64,000 nt of DNA from Sipunculus nudus (Eukaryota > Annelida > Sipuncula > Golfingiida > Sipunculidae), in NCBI GenBank assembly GCA_026874595.1, contig CM049316.1, positions 47,554,695 to 47,618,694 of the forward strand, written 5' to 3'. Below the pieces are notes generated by a model that worked only from the letters and a program-made list of their open reading frames with translations, was not told the origin of the DNA and ran no database searches. Positions 35,871 through 47,075 of the stretch are shown in pieces. The position numbers and the translations under genes were made by a program. Within the stretch, counting starts at the first letter, position 1; every line of letters begins with the position of its first letter.

Positions 35871-36719
35871 AGCTGAACTCTGCGTACCATGGTGTAAAAT
35901 GTTCACCAAGAGCAGAGTAGTTCTGTTACACCTAACAATGAATAAACAAATTATTTGCCTCATTTAGGCCTATAACGTATAGTCACCCAAGTATAGGATA
36001 AACGTAGAAAAGGTGGAACTTTTTATAACCAATATAACTTTTAATTTGATATACAGTGGGTTATGTTGTTGTGTTATAAACTGAGTATAAACAAGGTATA
36101 ATATGCATTTACCTAACAGGAATTATTACTAGTCACTGTGATCTTGACGGTTGATCATGATGGACAACAGATGGCGCTCCGGTACTCGAACTTCCCTTTT
36201 TATCTTTTTCTTAACACGCGTACCGCAGGAAAACCCGCTCAGCCTCGATTTCAATCCAGATTTATTGACAATATGAGTTATGTCTCCAGTGCTGATAGGA
36301 ACCTGTTAAATAATCAACTTAGTAGGAGTTTATTCAAAAGTATTGTTCAATTAGAGTATAAGCACGTGCCCTGAGAATGCATGCGCTTTAGCCTACATGT
36401 ATAACTTTTGCGTGTACCTTTTTTGTTTAAACCTTATCTCTGATTCTCTGTTTAACTTAATTCAAGACATGGTTCTAAAGAATTGTTTTAAATAAAACAC
36501 CTTTCCATAAGTATCATGTCGAGTGGTGATTCATTCTGCGAGGGATTTATTAATATCTTTCGTCTAACATTAAACTGAATTAATTATTAGTCTCACCTAC
36601 AAATAATCTGGATTATCCCCCCCCCCTCCATTTTTATGGTACATGTAAATATTTGCTAAAAAAATAGTTCGGAACAATACAGATATTTACGTGTCATTTC
36701 TATTATATATTTTATCTTT
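35871..36719. other. Intergenic DNA upstream of PSKH1
   Basis: No gene seen. A C-run lies near 36619-36626. Confidence 0.5.
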
Positions 36720-37379
36720 ATCTATACTTCAGGATTGTTTAAGATGGCGCGCAGTTCAGTTGTACTAAGCCAACGCTAGCCCGGAATACTATCGGGAGAT
36801 CGAAAGCAACCCCACCCGCGATACGTAACAGACAGAGTACTCGTTATCACTGAATATAACCCGGCAGAGAACAATGCAGTGACGAGTCCACAATGTATGT
36901 CACTTTCCCTCTCTGTGCATATGATTGACAATCACTTGTTGTTATAGGGACTTGTGACGTCACAAGGCCCCGATATGGCTCCTTTCACTTGCAGATTATT
37001 ACGCCAAAACCATATTGTTTTTATTATTTTAAGACTTAATAACACAAATCATGAGTTTCTAATCCTGCTTTATAACATTCAGTTTGATTATGGTTTGATG
37101 ATTATAAAAATAAGTACTCCATGGAGGATAAATGGATTGTCGTGGCTGCTTTACATGGACCTATTTCATGGAGCGGGGTTATAGAAGCACCTGTTGGTGC
37201 GATGGCTTCCTTTCACAGCGAGTTTGACAGATCCGTCATATGGCTTAGCGGAAAGAATGGCCGAGCATCTGCAAGTAATGGACAGTATTAAGTGAAATTC
37301 GCGGCATTAGCTAGGTACTGATGGATAATCATACAAGGTAGGGAATGAAGGCATCCGAGGGGGCCGGGGGAACTTTGCC
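36720..37379 (+). promoter_or_regulatory. PSKH1: Probable PSKH1 promoter and 5' UTR
   Basis: Local rise in GC and CpG (36740-36900 and 37180-37379) in an otherwise AT-rich region. Contains AAGATGGCG (36741-36749), the core of a YY1-type site often found at transcription starts of housekeeping genes. No TATA box at a fitting distance. The transcription start and any 5' UTR intron cannot be fixed from sequence. Confidence 0.45.
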
Positions 37380-38303
37380 ATGGGGTGTGTGAACACAAAA
37401 CTCGCCCCGGAAAACCCCCAGAATGGTCACTTGGTAAAGACCGTTTACCCAGCCGAAACGGGGACTGCCAAACCCAACAAGGGGTCGAGACGGCAACACC
37501 CCAACTCTCACTACGTTAATGATGGCTACCCAAGGGGTGATCGCCGGAGAAAGAGAGAGGGCGATCAAACGGACACCCAACGCCGTCCAGCCGGCAGAAA
37601 GGTAGCCAAATACAGAGCTAAATTTGATCCCCGTGTCACTGCCAAATATGACATTAAAGCCCTAATCGGCAGGGGTAGTTTCAGTAGGGTTGTACGGGTG
37701 GAGAACCGCAGCACTAAACAACCTTACGCAATCAAAATGATTGACAGGGTCCAGGGCAAAGAGGTGTTTGAATCAGAACTTGCTGTTTTGCGGAGAGTAC
37801 GCCATGCTTTTATAATACAGCTCATTGAGGTATTTGAGAGCAAGGATAAAGTGTACATGGTCATGGAGCTAGCTACTGGAGGGGAACTGTTTGACAGAAT
37901 CATTTCCAAAGGAAATTTTACTGAGCGTGATGCCACACGAGTACTGCAGATGGTCTTGGATGGTGTGCATTATTTACATAGTCTAGGGATTGCCCATCGA
38001 GACCTTAAACCGGAAAATCTTCTGTATTATCATCCTGGGCATGATTCAAAGATTCTCATCACAGACTTTGGTCTGAGTGCTAGCATTAGAAACTCTGATG
38101 GCTACATGAAGACCATATGTGGTACCCCGGAGTACATCGCTCCAGAAATACTTGCACGTCAGCCATATACTTACCAAGTAGATCTGTGGGCAGTAGGGGT
38201 GATTACGTACATTTTACTCAGTGGAACAATGCCTTTTGATGATGAGAACAGGGCAAGATTGTACCGTATGATACTCAAAGCAAAGTACAGTTACATTGGA
38301 GAC
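37380..38303 (+). CDS. PSKH1: Serine/threonine-protein kinase H1 (PSKH1), first coding exon
   Basis: 308 codons in one exon, starting in good context (TTTGCCATGG). MGCVNTK gives an N-terminal Gly2 myristoylation and Cys3 palmitoylation site, as in vertebrate PSKH1 (MGC). A variable basic linker runs to about residue 74. KYRAKFDPRVTAKYDIKALI is nearly identical to the human protein. Kinase motifs: Gly loop GRGSFSRV (97-104), YAIK with Lys119, alpha-C Glu about 133, HRDLKPEN (206-213, catalytic Asp208), DFG (229-231), GTPEYIAPE (248-256) and DLWAVGVI. All catalytic residues are intact. The family is CaMK-like; vertebrate PSKH1 is placed at Golgi, centrosome and nuclear speckles. The exon ends after KYSYIGD at the donor GTGAGT (38304). 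The rest of the kinase lobe (PWP...HPW) and the Ser/Arg-rich tail must come from downstream exons not recognised in the window. Confidence 0.95.
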
Positions 38304-38819
38304 GTGAGTATTAATATGTGCTGCATACTCTCTATACTTTGTCTTACATGATCACTCTCTCGGTTTAGAGGGATATTACAAACCCAGCATATCATATGAA
38401 ATTATATATATATGGTTGAATAAACTGGCCACTGATTCCACACCCCCCCCCCCCCCCCTTCCCTTCCACCGCCACCAACATCATACAAGTTAAACAGCCT
38501 ACAGTCAAGAGAGCTTGTTCATATTGCTACTGGACAATAGAGGTTATATAGTCCTGGCACCTACCTGTATCAGATTGAGTGTATCTGTGATAAAAGTCCT
38601 CGTCTGATATCGAAAAGGGTACATTGGCAGGTACATGTTAAACATGCCAGGCGTGTTTCATTGACATTCTCAGTATTCTGTATATTACAGCAGATTGTAC
38701 AAAACAGTACACGTAAATATTGATTGTGTATGATTGGTAAAATGTAAGTACCATACAAATAAAGTGGTTAATTACCTACAAATATATATACAGACACTTC
38801 AAGTGGCAAGCACATCTGG
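38304..38819. other. PSKH1 intron start
   Basis: Canonical donor, a short (TA)n (38402-38412) and a run of about 17 C (38443-38458). Confidence 0.6.
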
Positions 38820-40690
38820 ATGGCAGAGAACAGACATGTCAGGTTGCAACAAACCTGTATTGCAGAGTGCAGACACATCAAGTGGCAAGTAACCATTTTG
38901 GCTGGGTACAGACATGTCAGGTGGCAGGACAACATTATGTCAAGAGTACAGTCACGTCAGGTGGTAAGCACATCTGTGTGGCAGAGTATAGTCATGTCAG
39001 GTGGCAGGCACACCATTATGTCAGAGTACAGTCAAGACAGGTGGTAAGCACACCTGTGTGGCAGAGTACAGACATGTCAGGTGGCAGGAACACCATTATG
39101 TCAGAGTACAGTCAAGACAGGTGGTAAGCACACCTGTGTGGCAGAGTACAGACATGTCAGGTGGCAGGAACACCATTATGTCAGATTACAGTCAAGACAG
39201 GTAGCAGGCACACCATTATGGCAGAGTACAGTCAAGACAGGTGGTATGCACATCATTATGGCAGAGTACAGACCTGTCAGGTGACAGCACACCATTATGG
39301 CAGAGTACAGACACGTCAGGTGCGAACACACCATTATGGCAGAGTACAGACATGTCAGGTGGCAGGAACACCATTATGTCAGAGTACAGTCAAGACAGGT
39401 AGCAGGCACACCATTATGGCAGAGTACAGTCAAGACAGGTGGTATGCACATCATTATGGCAGAGTACAGACCTGTCAGGTGACAGCACACCATTATGGCA
39501 GAGTACAGACACGTCAGGTGCCAACGCACCATTATGGCTGGGTACAGACATGCAGGTGATAAGCACACCTGTATGGCAGAGTACAGAAATGTCAGGTGGC
39601 AGGAACACCATTATGGCTGGGAACAATCATGCAGGTGGTAAGCACACCATTTTGGCAGAGTACAGACATGTCAGGTGGCAGGAACACCATTATGGCAGAG
39701 TACAGTCAAGACAGGTGGCAAGCACACCTGTGTGGCAGAGTACAGACATGTCAGGTGGTAGGCTCACCATTATGGCAGAGTACAGTCAAGACAACTGGCA
39801 AGCACACCTATATGGCAGAGTACAGTTAAGACAGCTGGCAAGCACAGCTGTATGAAAGAGTACTGTACAGACACATCAGGTGGCGAGCACACCATTATAG
39901 CAAAGTACAGACACTTCAGGTGGCAAGCACACTATTATAGCAAAGTACAGACACGTCAGGTGGCAAGCACACCATTATAGCAAAGTAAAGACACGTCAGG
40001 TGGCAAGCTCAACATTATAGCAAAGTACAGACACGTCAGGTGGCAAGCACACCATTATAGCAAAGTACAAACACGTCAGGTTGCAAGCACACCATTATAG
40101 CAAAGTACAGACACGTCAGGTGGCAAGCACACCATTATGGCAGAGTACTGTACAGACATGTCAGGTGGCAAGCTCACCATTGTTGCAGAGTACAGACACG
40201 TCAGGTGGCAAGCACACCATTATAGCAAAGTACAGACATGTCAGGTGGCAAGCTCACCATTATAGCAAAGTATAGGCACGTCAGGTGGCAAGCTCACCAT
40301 TATAGCAAAGTACAGACACGTTAGGTGGCAAGTACACCTGTATGGCAGAGTACAGACATGTCAGGTGGCAGGCTCACCATTATGGCAGAGTACAGTCAAG
40401 ACAGCTGGCAAGTACACCATTATGGCAGAGTACAGACATGTCAGGGGGCAGGAACACCATTATGGCTGGGTACATCACTTCAGGTGTTAAGCACACCAGT
40501 ATGGCAGAGTACAGACACTTCAGGTGGCAAGCACAGCTGTATGGCTGGGTACAGACACATCAGGTTGCAAGCACACCATTATGGTTGAGTACAGTCGTGA
40601 CAGGTGGCAAGCATACCATAATGGCAGAGAACAGACCCGTCAGGTGGCAAGCGCACCATTATGGCAGAGCCAGTGTAAGAGACTTGGAGC
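38820..40690. repeat. Minisatellite, about 40-bp unit
   Basis: About 46 units built on GGCAGAGTACAGACATGTCA, GGTGGCA(A/G)GCACACCATTAT. Two alternating forms (ACAGACATGTCAGG and ACAGTCAAGACAGG) give an 80-bp higher-order period in 38920-39560; later units carry ATAGCAAAGTACAGACACG. Sits in the presumed PSKH1 intron. Overlapping open frames with GRVQ/MAEY-like peptides are repeat artefacts. Confidence 0.97.
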
Positions 40691-40825
40691 ATCACTATGT
40701 CAAAGGAAGAAAAACTTGAGGTCCAGTTAGTGTTTGTTTGATGAGGTTCCAGTGATCATCAGTATGTATATAGTATTTAATGAGTCTTGTGTCATGGCAC
40801 TAATTGTGCACAGTGTATAATCACC

Positions 40826-41090
40826 TGGACAGTTGAGTTGTAAAATGCTCAGCTCTCTCCATGGTTCGATCCCTGGGTTGGCTGTGAGAGTGGGTTGTAG
40901 TTGCCTGTCCAATGCAGGTGGTTTTCTCTGGGTTCTCCGGTTTTCTTCACTCCTACAGACTACTGAACAGTGAACACCAGCATCAAAACCATGGAGAGTG
41001 CAGTGATTTGTTATAATAACTATTTGTATAATCCATGTAAAAGTAAGTTTAAATCTGTAAAGACCTTGCAGAAACAAAAAAAAAGTATTT
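40826..41090 (-). mobile_element. tRNA-derived SINE
   Basis: GGTTCGATCCC (40863-40873) matches the RNA polymerase III B box on the plus strand. Upstream TGGACAGTTGAGTTG is A-box-like. Downstream GGTTTTCTCTGGGTTCTCCG, then GTTTTCTTCACTCC, resembles the conserved central domain of V-type/metazoan SINEs. An A-rich tail ends near 41088. The element therefore reads on the plus strand by its pol III boxes; the strand label should be treated as plus if the B box is taken as decisive. Confidence 0.55.
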
Positions 41091-41560
41091 TGAGTCTTTA
41101 GGAACTTGATTTTTGCTGAAAGCTGATGGTTTTAGTTAAAATGATTAAAAAAGAGCTGCACTGTAAACTCATTTTTTCAAAATTAACAAATAAAACAAAT
41201 GATACCTCTGTGTCATGATAAACTGTACATTGGTATGTGGTGGGTGGATCAGGATAGAAACTTTATTGTGGTCCATTGTGTACCAAATTGGTGCCATTAT
41301 AGATCAAGGGATTGGGTAAAATGACAAAGGTAAATTAACTGCACACTGTCACTGAGGCCTGTCTGCCATGTTTGTCTCTACACAGTGACATGGAGGGGGG
41401 GGGGGAACCCCTGTGATCATCTCAGTTGAACTTCGGGCAAAGATGGGCCTTAATAATTCTATAGCTAATCAGAATCATATAAATATGAACCTAGTATGTG
41501 TTGTGAATAAATTCTAAGGATTTACATCATAAGAACAAAAGAGAGAGCCTGACAATCTTT
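41091..41560. other. Non-coding DNA
   Basis: Contains a G-run (41395-41404). No gene seen. Confidence 0.5.
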
Positions 41561-41574
41561 TATGGTCTGATATC

Positions 41575-43004
41575 AGAAGTGTCACTGTACTGATTTAAAC
41601 TTTCAGTGTTGTGGTTATCCTGAGAATGTTGTAGTACAGGGAGGAGGGTGTAAGCTGTATAACGCTAAATTACAGTGTAAGGATTTAAACGTTCAGTGTT
41701 GTGGTCATCCTGAGTACATTGTACATGGAGGTTTTGAGCTGTATATCACTGTAAATTACTGTGTAATGATTTACACCTTCAGTGTTGTGGTTATCCTTAG
41801 TATGTTGTAGTACAGGAAGGAGGATGTGAGCTGTTCAACACTTAATAACAGTGTAATGATTTAAACGTTCAGTGCTGTGGTTATCCTGAGTATGTTGCAG
41901 TACCGGGAGGAGGATGTGAGCTGTATATCACTGTACTGATTTAATTCATTGTTGTGGTTATCCTGAGTACATAGTAGTACAAGAAGGAGGGTGTGAGCTG
42001 TATATCACTATTATGATTTAAACTTTCTGTGTTGTGGTTATCCTGAGCAGTTGTATTACAGGGAGGAGGGTGTGAGCTGTTTATCACTGTACTGATTTAA
42101 ACGATTGGTGTTGTGGTTATCCTGAGCAGTTGTAGTACAGGGAGGAGGGTGTGAGCTGTATAACTCTTAATTACAGTGTAATGATTAAAACGTTCAGTGT
42201 TGTGATAATCCTGAGTTTGTTGCAGTACCAGGAGGAGGATGTGAGCTGTATATCACTGAACTGATTTAAACATTCAGTGTTGTGGTTATCCTGAGCAGTT
42301 TTAGTACAGGGAGGAGGGTGTGAGCTGTTTATCACTGTACTGATTTAAACGTATGGTGTTTTGGTTATCCTGAGCAGTTGTAGTACAGGGAGGATGGTGT
42401 GAGCTGTTTATCACTGTACTGATTTAAACGTTTGGTGTTGTGGTTATCCTGAGCAGTTGTAGTACAGGGAGGAGGGTGTGAGCTGTATATCACTACTGCT
42501 TAAATGTTCAGAGTTGTGATTATCCTCAGTACGTTGCTGTACAGGGAGGAGGGTATGAGCTGTATATCACTAAATTACAGTGTAATGATTCAAATGTTCA
42601 GTGTTGTGGTTATCCTGAGTACCTTGTATTACAGGGACAAGGGAGTGAGCTGTATATCACTGTACTGATTTAATTCATTGTTGTGGGTATCCTTTGTATG
42701 TTGTTGTACAGGGAGGAGGGTGTGAGCTGTATAACACTAAATTACAGTGTAATAATTTAAATGTTCAGTGTTGTGGTTATCCTGAGTACCTTGTAGTACA
42801 TGGACGAGGTTGTGAGCTGAATATCAATGTAAATTACAGTTTAATGATTTACACGTTCAGTGTTGTGGTTATCCTTAGTTCATTGCAGTACAAAGAGAAG
42901 GTTTTGAGCTGTATATCACTGTACTGATTTTAACATTCATTGTTGTGGTTATCCTGAGTACACTGTAGTACAGGGAGTAGAGTGTGAGCTGATATCACTG
43001 TAAA
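41575..43004. repeat. 80-bp tandem array, left part
   Basis: Units of about 77-80 bp: GTACTGATTTAAACGTTCAG, TGTTGTGGTTATCCTGAGTA, then CA-TTGTAGTACAGGGAGGAG and GGTGTGAGCTGTATATCACT. Diverged copies; some carry an extra TAAATTACAGTGTAATG segment. Interrupted at 43005 by an inserted element and resumed at 44733. Confidence 0.95.
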
Positions 43005-44645
43005 CTAGAATACGGGTAGTCGACAAGCGACTACTTGTATCCGCCTAAATCAGAGTGGAACGGGTGAAGTGTTGCATATCAGCATGGATGTCTGCAGCCA
43101 AATTGTGTATGTAGCTTGCGCTACCTACCAAAAAATCCAGAAAGCCGTCCAAGTTGTATACATATGCAAAATTTAAGGCAGATAAGTCAAACCACTATAT
43201 TGTATATGAGTGATTTTTGCCCTTGGCAGACAAACAGATGGACGCTGTGCAAAAAAGGGTTGCAGGTGGCGCCACCAGTTAAGCGTATGATAAAGAGCTT
43301 TGTGAGAACTATACACATGCAAAATTTTGGCCCAATTGGTCAAACAGTTCCCTAGATATGAGCTTGGATGTCTGCAGCGTAAACTTGATTGTAGGTGGCG
43401 CCACCTGTCATAAAATCAGAAAAGCTATCCAGGATGTATAAGCATGCAGAATTTCAGGTGAATTAGTCAAACCACTGCAGAGATATGAGTGATTTTAACC
43501 CAAGGCAGACGAACAGCTGGACACTGTGCAAACATGGTTGCAGGTGGCGCCACCATTTTTTGTGTATGTTATAAAGCTCTCCAAGGGCTACATTTGTGCA
43601 AAAAAATTTTCCTGATCAATCAAACGGTTCCTGAGATATGAGCTTGGATGTCTGCAGCGTAAACATGAATGTAGGTGGCGCCACCTGTCATAAAATCAGA
43701 AAAGCTATCCAGGATGTATACGCATGCCAAATTTCAGGTGAATTAGTCAAGTCACTGCAGAGATATGAGTGATTTTAACCCAAGGCAGACAAACAGATGG
43801 ACACTGTACAAACATGGTTGCAGGTAGCGGCACCATTTTTGGTGTATGTTATAAAGCTCTCCAAGGGCTACATTTGTGCAAAAGAATTTTCCTGATCGGT
43901 CAAACGGTTCCCGAGATATGAGCTTGGATGTCTGCAGCGTAAACGTGAATGTAGGTGGCGCCACCTGTCATAAAATCAGATAAGCTATCCAGGATGTATA
44001 CGCATGCCAAATTTCAGGTGAATTAGTCAAGTCACTGCAGAGATATGAGTGATTTTAACCCAAGGCAGACGAACAGATGGACACTGTGCAAACATGGTTG
44101 CAGGTGGCGCCACCATTTTTGGTGTATGTTATAAAGCTCTCCAAGGGCTACATTTGTGCAAAAGAATTTTCCTGATCGGTCAAACGGTTCCCGAGATATG
44201 AGCTTGGATGTCTGCAGCGTCAACGTGAATGTAGGTGGCGCCACCTGTCATAAAATCAGAAAAGCTATCCAGGATGTTTGCGCATGCCGAATTTCAGGTG
44301 AATTAGTCAAGTCACTGCAGAGATATGAGTGATTTTAACCCAAGGCAGACGAACAGATGGACACTGTGCAAACATGGTTGCAGGTGGCGCCACCATTTAT
44401 GGTGTATGTTATAAAGCTCTCCGAGGGCTACATTTGTGCAAAAAAATTTTCCTGATCGGTCAAACGGTTCCCGAGATATGTGGGTTTATGTGTGGAAACA
44501 GACGCACAAACGGACGCAGAGCGCAGAGGAAAGGTCAGAGGTCAAAACAAAATCGGGGCGCAGCAGTTCACATGTGACCCGAACATAATCCCGGGTTTCG
44601 GAAAATTCCGCCCAGCGGTTACGGAGGAGTTCTCCGGACACCTAC

Positions 44646-44685
<40 letters not shown>

Positions 44686-44732
44686 CCAGCTGAAAACATA
44701 GTATCCGCAAAACTCTGTTTTGGCGGATACAA
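43005..44732 (-). mobile_element. Helentron-like non-autonomous element, copy 2, inserted in the 80-bp array
   Basis: Same ends as 12673-13763: CTAGAATACGG, stem GTAGTCG (43016-43022)/CGACTAC (43028-43034) and TTGTATCC/GGATACAA termini, with ACTCTGTTTTGGCGGATAC at the far end. The interior holds a head region and then about 280-bp tandem units (period clear between 43752-43964 and 44032-44244), plus a (GGC)n run at about 44647-44685. Flanks join as CTGTAAA + TTACAGTG, which equals the undisturbed array sequence (compare CTGTAAATTACTGTGTAATG near 41750), so no target duplication was made. Confidence 0.8.
43380..44500. repeat. 280-bp internal tandem repeat of the element
   Basis: About four units, each with two halves: one with GGTGGCGCCACCTGTCATAA...CAGGATGTAT...GAGATATGAGTGATTTTA, the other with GGTGGCGCCACCATTTTTGG...CTCCAAGGGCTACATTTGTG...GAGATATGAGCTTGGATGTC. 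GGTGGCGCCACC is a perfect 12-bp palindrome. The last two units are nearly identical, indicating recent expansion. Confidence 0.9.
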
Positions 44733-45405
44733 TTACAGTGTACTGATTTTAATGTTTGGTGTTGTGGTTATCCTGAATAAGTTGTAGTACAGGGAGTAGG
44801 GTGTGAGCTGTTTATCACAGTACTGATTTAAACGTTTGGTGTTGGGGTTATCCTGAGTACATTGTAGTACAGGGAGTAGGGTGTGAGCTGTTTATCACTG
44901 TACTGATTTAAACTTTCAGTGTTGTGGTTATCCTGAGTACACTGTAGTACAGGGAGTAGGGTGTGAGCTGTTTATCACTGTACTGATTTAAACTTTCAGT
45001 GTTGTGGTTATCCTGAGTACATTGTAGGACAGGGAGTAGGGTGTGAGCTGTTTATTACTTTACTGATTTAAACTTTCAGTGTTGTGGTTATCTTGAGTAC
45101 ATTGTTGTACAGGGAGTAGGGAGTGAGCTGTTTATCACTGTACTGATTTAAACTTTCAGTGTTGCGCTTATCCTGAGTACATCGTAGGACAGAGAGTAGG
45201 GTGTGAGCTGTTTATCACTGTACTGATTTAAACTTTCAATGTTGTGGTTATCCTGAGTACATCATAGGACAGGGAGTAGGGTGTGAGCTGACCTGTTTAT
45301 CACTGTACTGATTTAAACTTTCATTGTTGTGGTTATCCTGAGTACATTGAAGGACAGGGAGTAGGGTGTGAGCTGTTTATTTCAGTGTTGTGGTTATTGT
45401 GAGGT
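44733..45405. repeat. 80-bp tandem array, right part
   Basis: Continuation of 41575-43004, more homogeneous, with near-exact 80-bp spacing (CTGTTTATCACTGTACTGAT and AGTACAGGGAGTAGGGTGTG). Ends in a partial unit near 45400. Confidence 0.95.
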
Positions 45406-46530
45406 TTGATTCTGTGTTCACCAACTAGTGACCAACAGACCATAATTGTGTGGTAGATAAGTCACCTTGTCTGAGGGCATCTTATGTCCATGTTTCCTTG
45501 CTGTCCAGATAATACCTCAAAACTTAATTAACATAAAGATGATTTTCATAGTATTGACTCAACAGCAGCAACATGTTAATAAAATTTCTCTTAAACATTA
45601 TTTGAGGTTATAGTATGTGCAGTCAGTACATCTGTCTTGACATATGACAGGCTCAACATAAAGTGCTGGCCACCATGGGTAGTTGTGAAGTTTTATGAGT
45701 CAGGTCAGTTGTCCCAGATATTGGATAGTAAACACCAGTGAACCTAATATCTTCATATATACCACTACAGATTTTTTAGGTGGTTTGTGTGAGAGCTTTC
45801 AGTATGTTTAATCTTGGGTCTGATCAAATAAACCCAAGTTAGCTTTTGATTCTGTGAACAAAGAAATACCAGTAAACACATTTTACGGTGAAAGTCATGG
45901 ACATTTGGGAACACTGTGACCTTTTATATTGTTAAATTTGCATGCTAAATTGCATTATGGTTTTCCTGGTTGGTTTAATGAAGAATTTACAAGTTTCCTT
46001 TCATGTCCATGGTTACCAGAAGGATATTGTCATCATAAAGTGGCGCATTATTACAGATGATTTGTGTATTCTTCTGCAACCCTTTCAGTGCTCCTTATGA
46101 ACTTTTTGTAGAATAACTCGGTGGGAATTTTATAATTATCAGTCATTTGAATGGTATGTTGAGTCAGTTTATTGTACACAACGTGCGCTAGACTTCAAAT
46201 AAGATCTATATTCACATTTTTACCTACATTTAGTTAAACCTTCAATAAATCCTTCAGGGATACAGATTTTGTTGTACATGATTATGAGTGGTTTTTGGGT
46301 ATCATGAGATATTTACTCCTACACTAGCTATGTGTGAACCAGTCTTCTTACATTGTTGACTGGCCACTGTGGTCAGTACACTTAAGCTGAAGTAATAAAA
46401 CAAAGTTAAAAATAGGCTCTGCCAGAAACTGAATTTGCTATTTCATTAGAAAATGGCTGTTACATTTTAGTTGTTTATCTGGTAGTATATCTGCAGTTAA
46501 TACCATAATTAATATTTTGCCAAGATTAAA
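45406..46530. other. Non-coding DNA
   Basis: No gene, repeat array or element terminus recognised. Confidence 0.5.
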
Positions 46531-46539
46531 ATGATTATT

Positions 46540-47075
46540 GTAATACAGAGTACCTGATGGACAGAGTTTTGGTACATATCATGCATTATGGTCCTGACTG
46601 TCCCTGAGTACCTGATGGACAGAGTTTGGTACATATCATGCATTATGGTCCTGACTGTCCCTAAGTACCTGATGGACAGAGTTATGGTACATATCATGCA
46701 TTATGGTCCTGACTGTCCCTGAGTACCTGATGGACAGAGTTTTGGTACATATCATGCATTATGGTCCTGACTGTCCCTGAGTAACTGATGGACAGAGTTT
46801 TGGTACATATAATGCATTAGGTCCTGACTGTCCCTGAGTAACTGATGGACAGAGTTTTGGTACATATCATGCATTATGGTCCTGACTGTCCCTGAGTACC
46901 TGATGGACAGAGTTTTGATACATATCATGCATTGTGGTCTTTACTGTCCCTGATTACCTGATGGACAGAGTTTTGGTACATATCATGCATTGTTCTCCTG
47001 ACTGTCCCTGAACCTGATGAACAGAGTTTTGGTTCATATCATGCATTGTTCTCCTGACTGTCCCTGACATTATAC
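46540..47075. repeat. 58-bp minisatellite
   Basis: About nine units: GAGTACCTGATGGACAGAGT, TTTGGTACATATCATGCATT, ATGGTCCTGACTGTCCCT. Divergence grows towards 47070. Confidence 0.95.

Noticed and set aside
38820-40719. Overlapping frames of 60-138 codons with GRVQ/MAEY repeats
   Set aside because: By-products of the 40-bp array. They occur in several frames and both strands with no splice or start context.
40826-41090. Functional tRNA gene at the B-box match
   Set aside because: No cloverleaf could be drawn. The A box is poor and the SINE-like central domain and A-rich tail follow.
43752-44244. Paired minus-strand 70-codon frames with near-identical translations
   Set aside because: Copies of the 280-bp internal repeat of a non-coding element.
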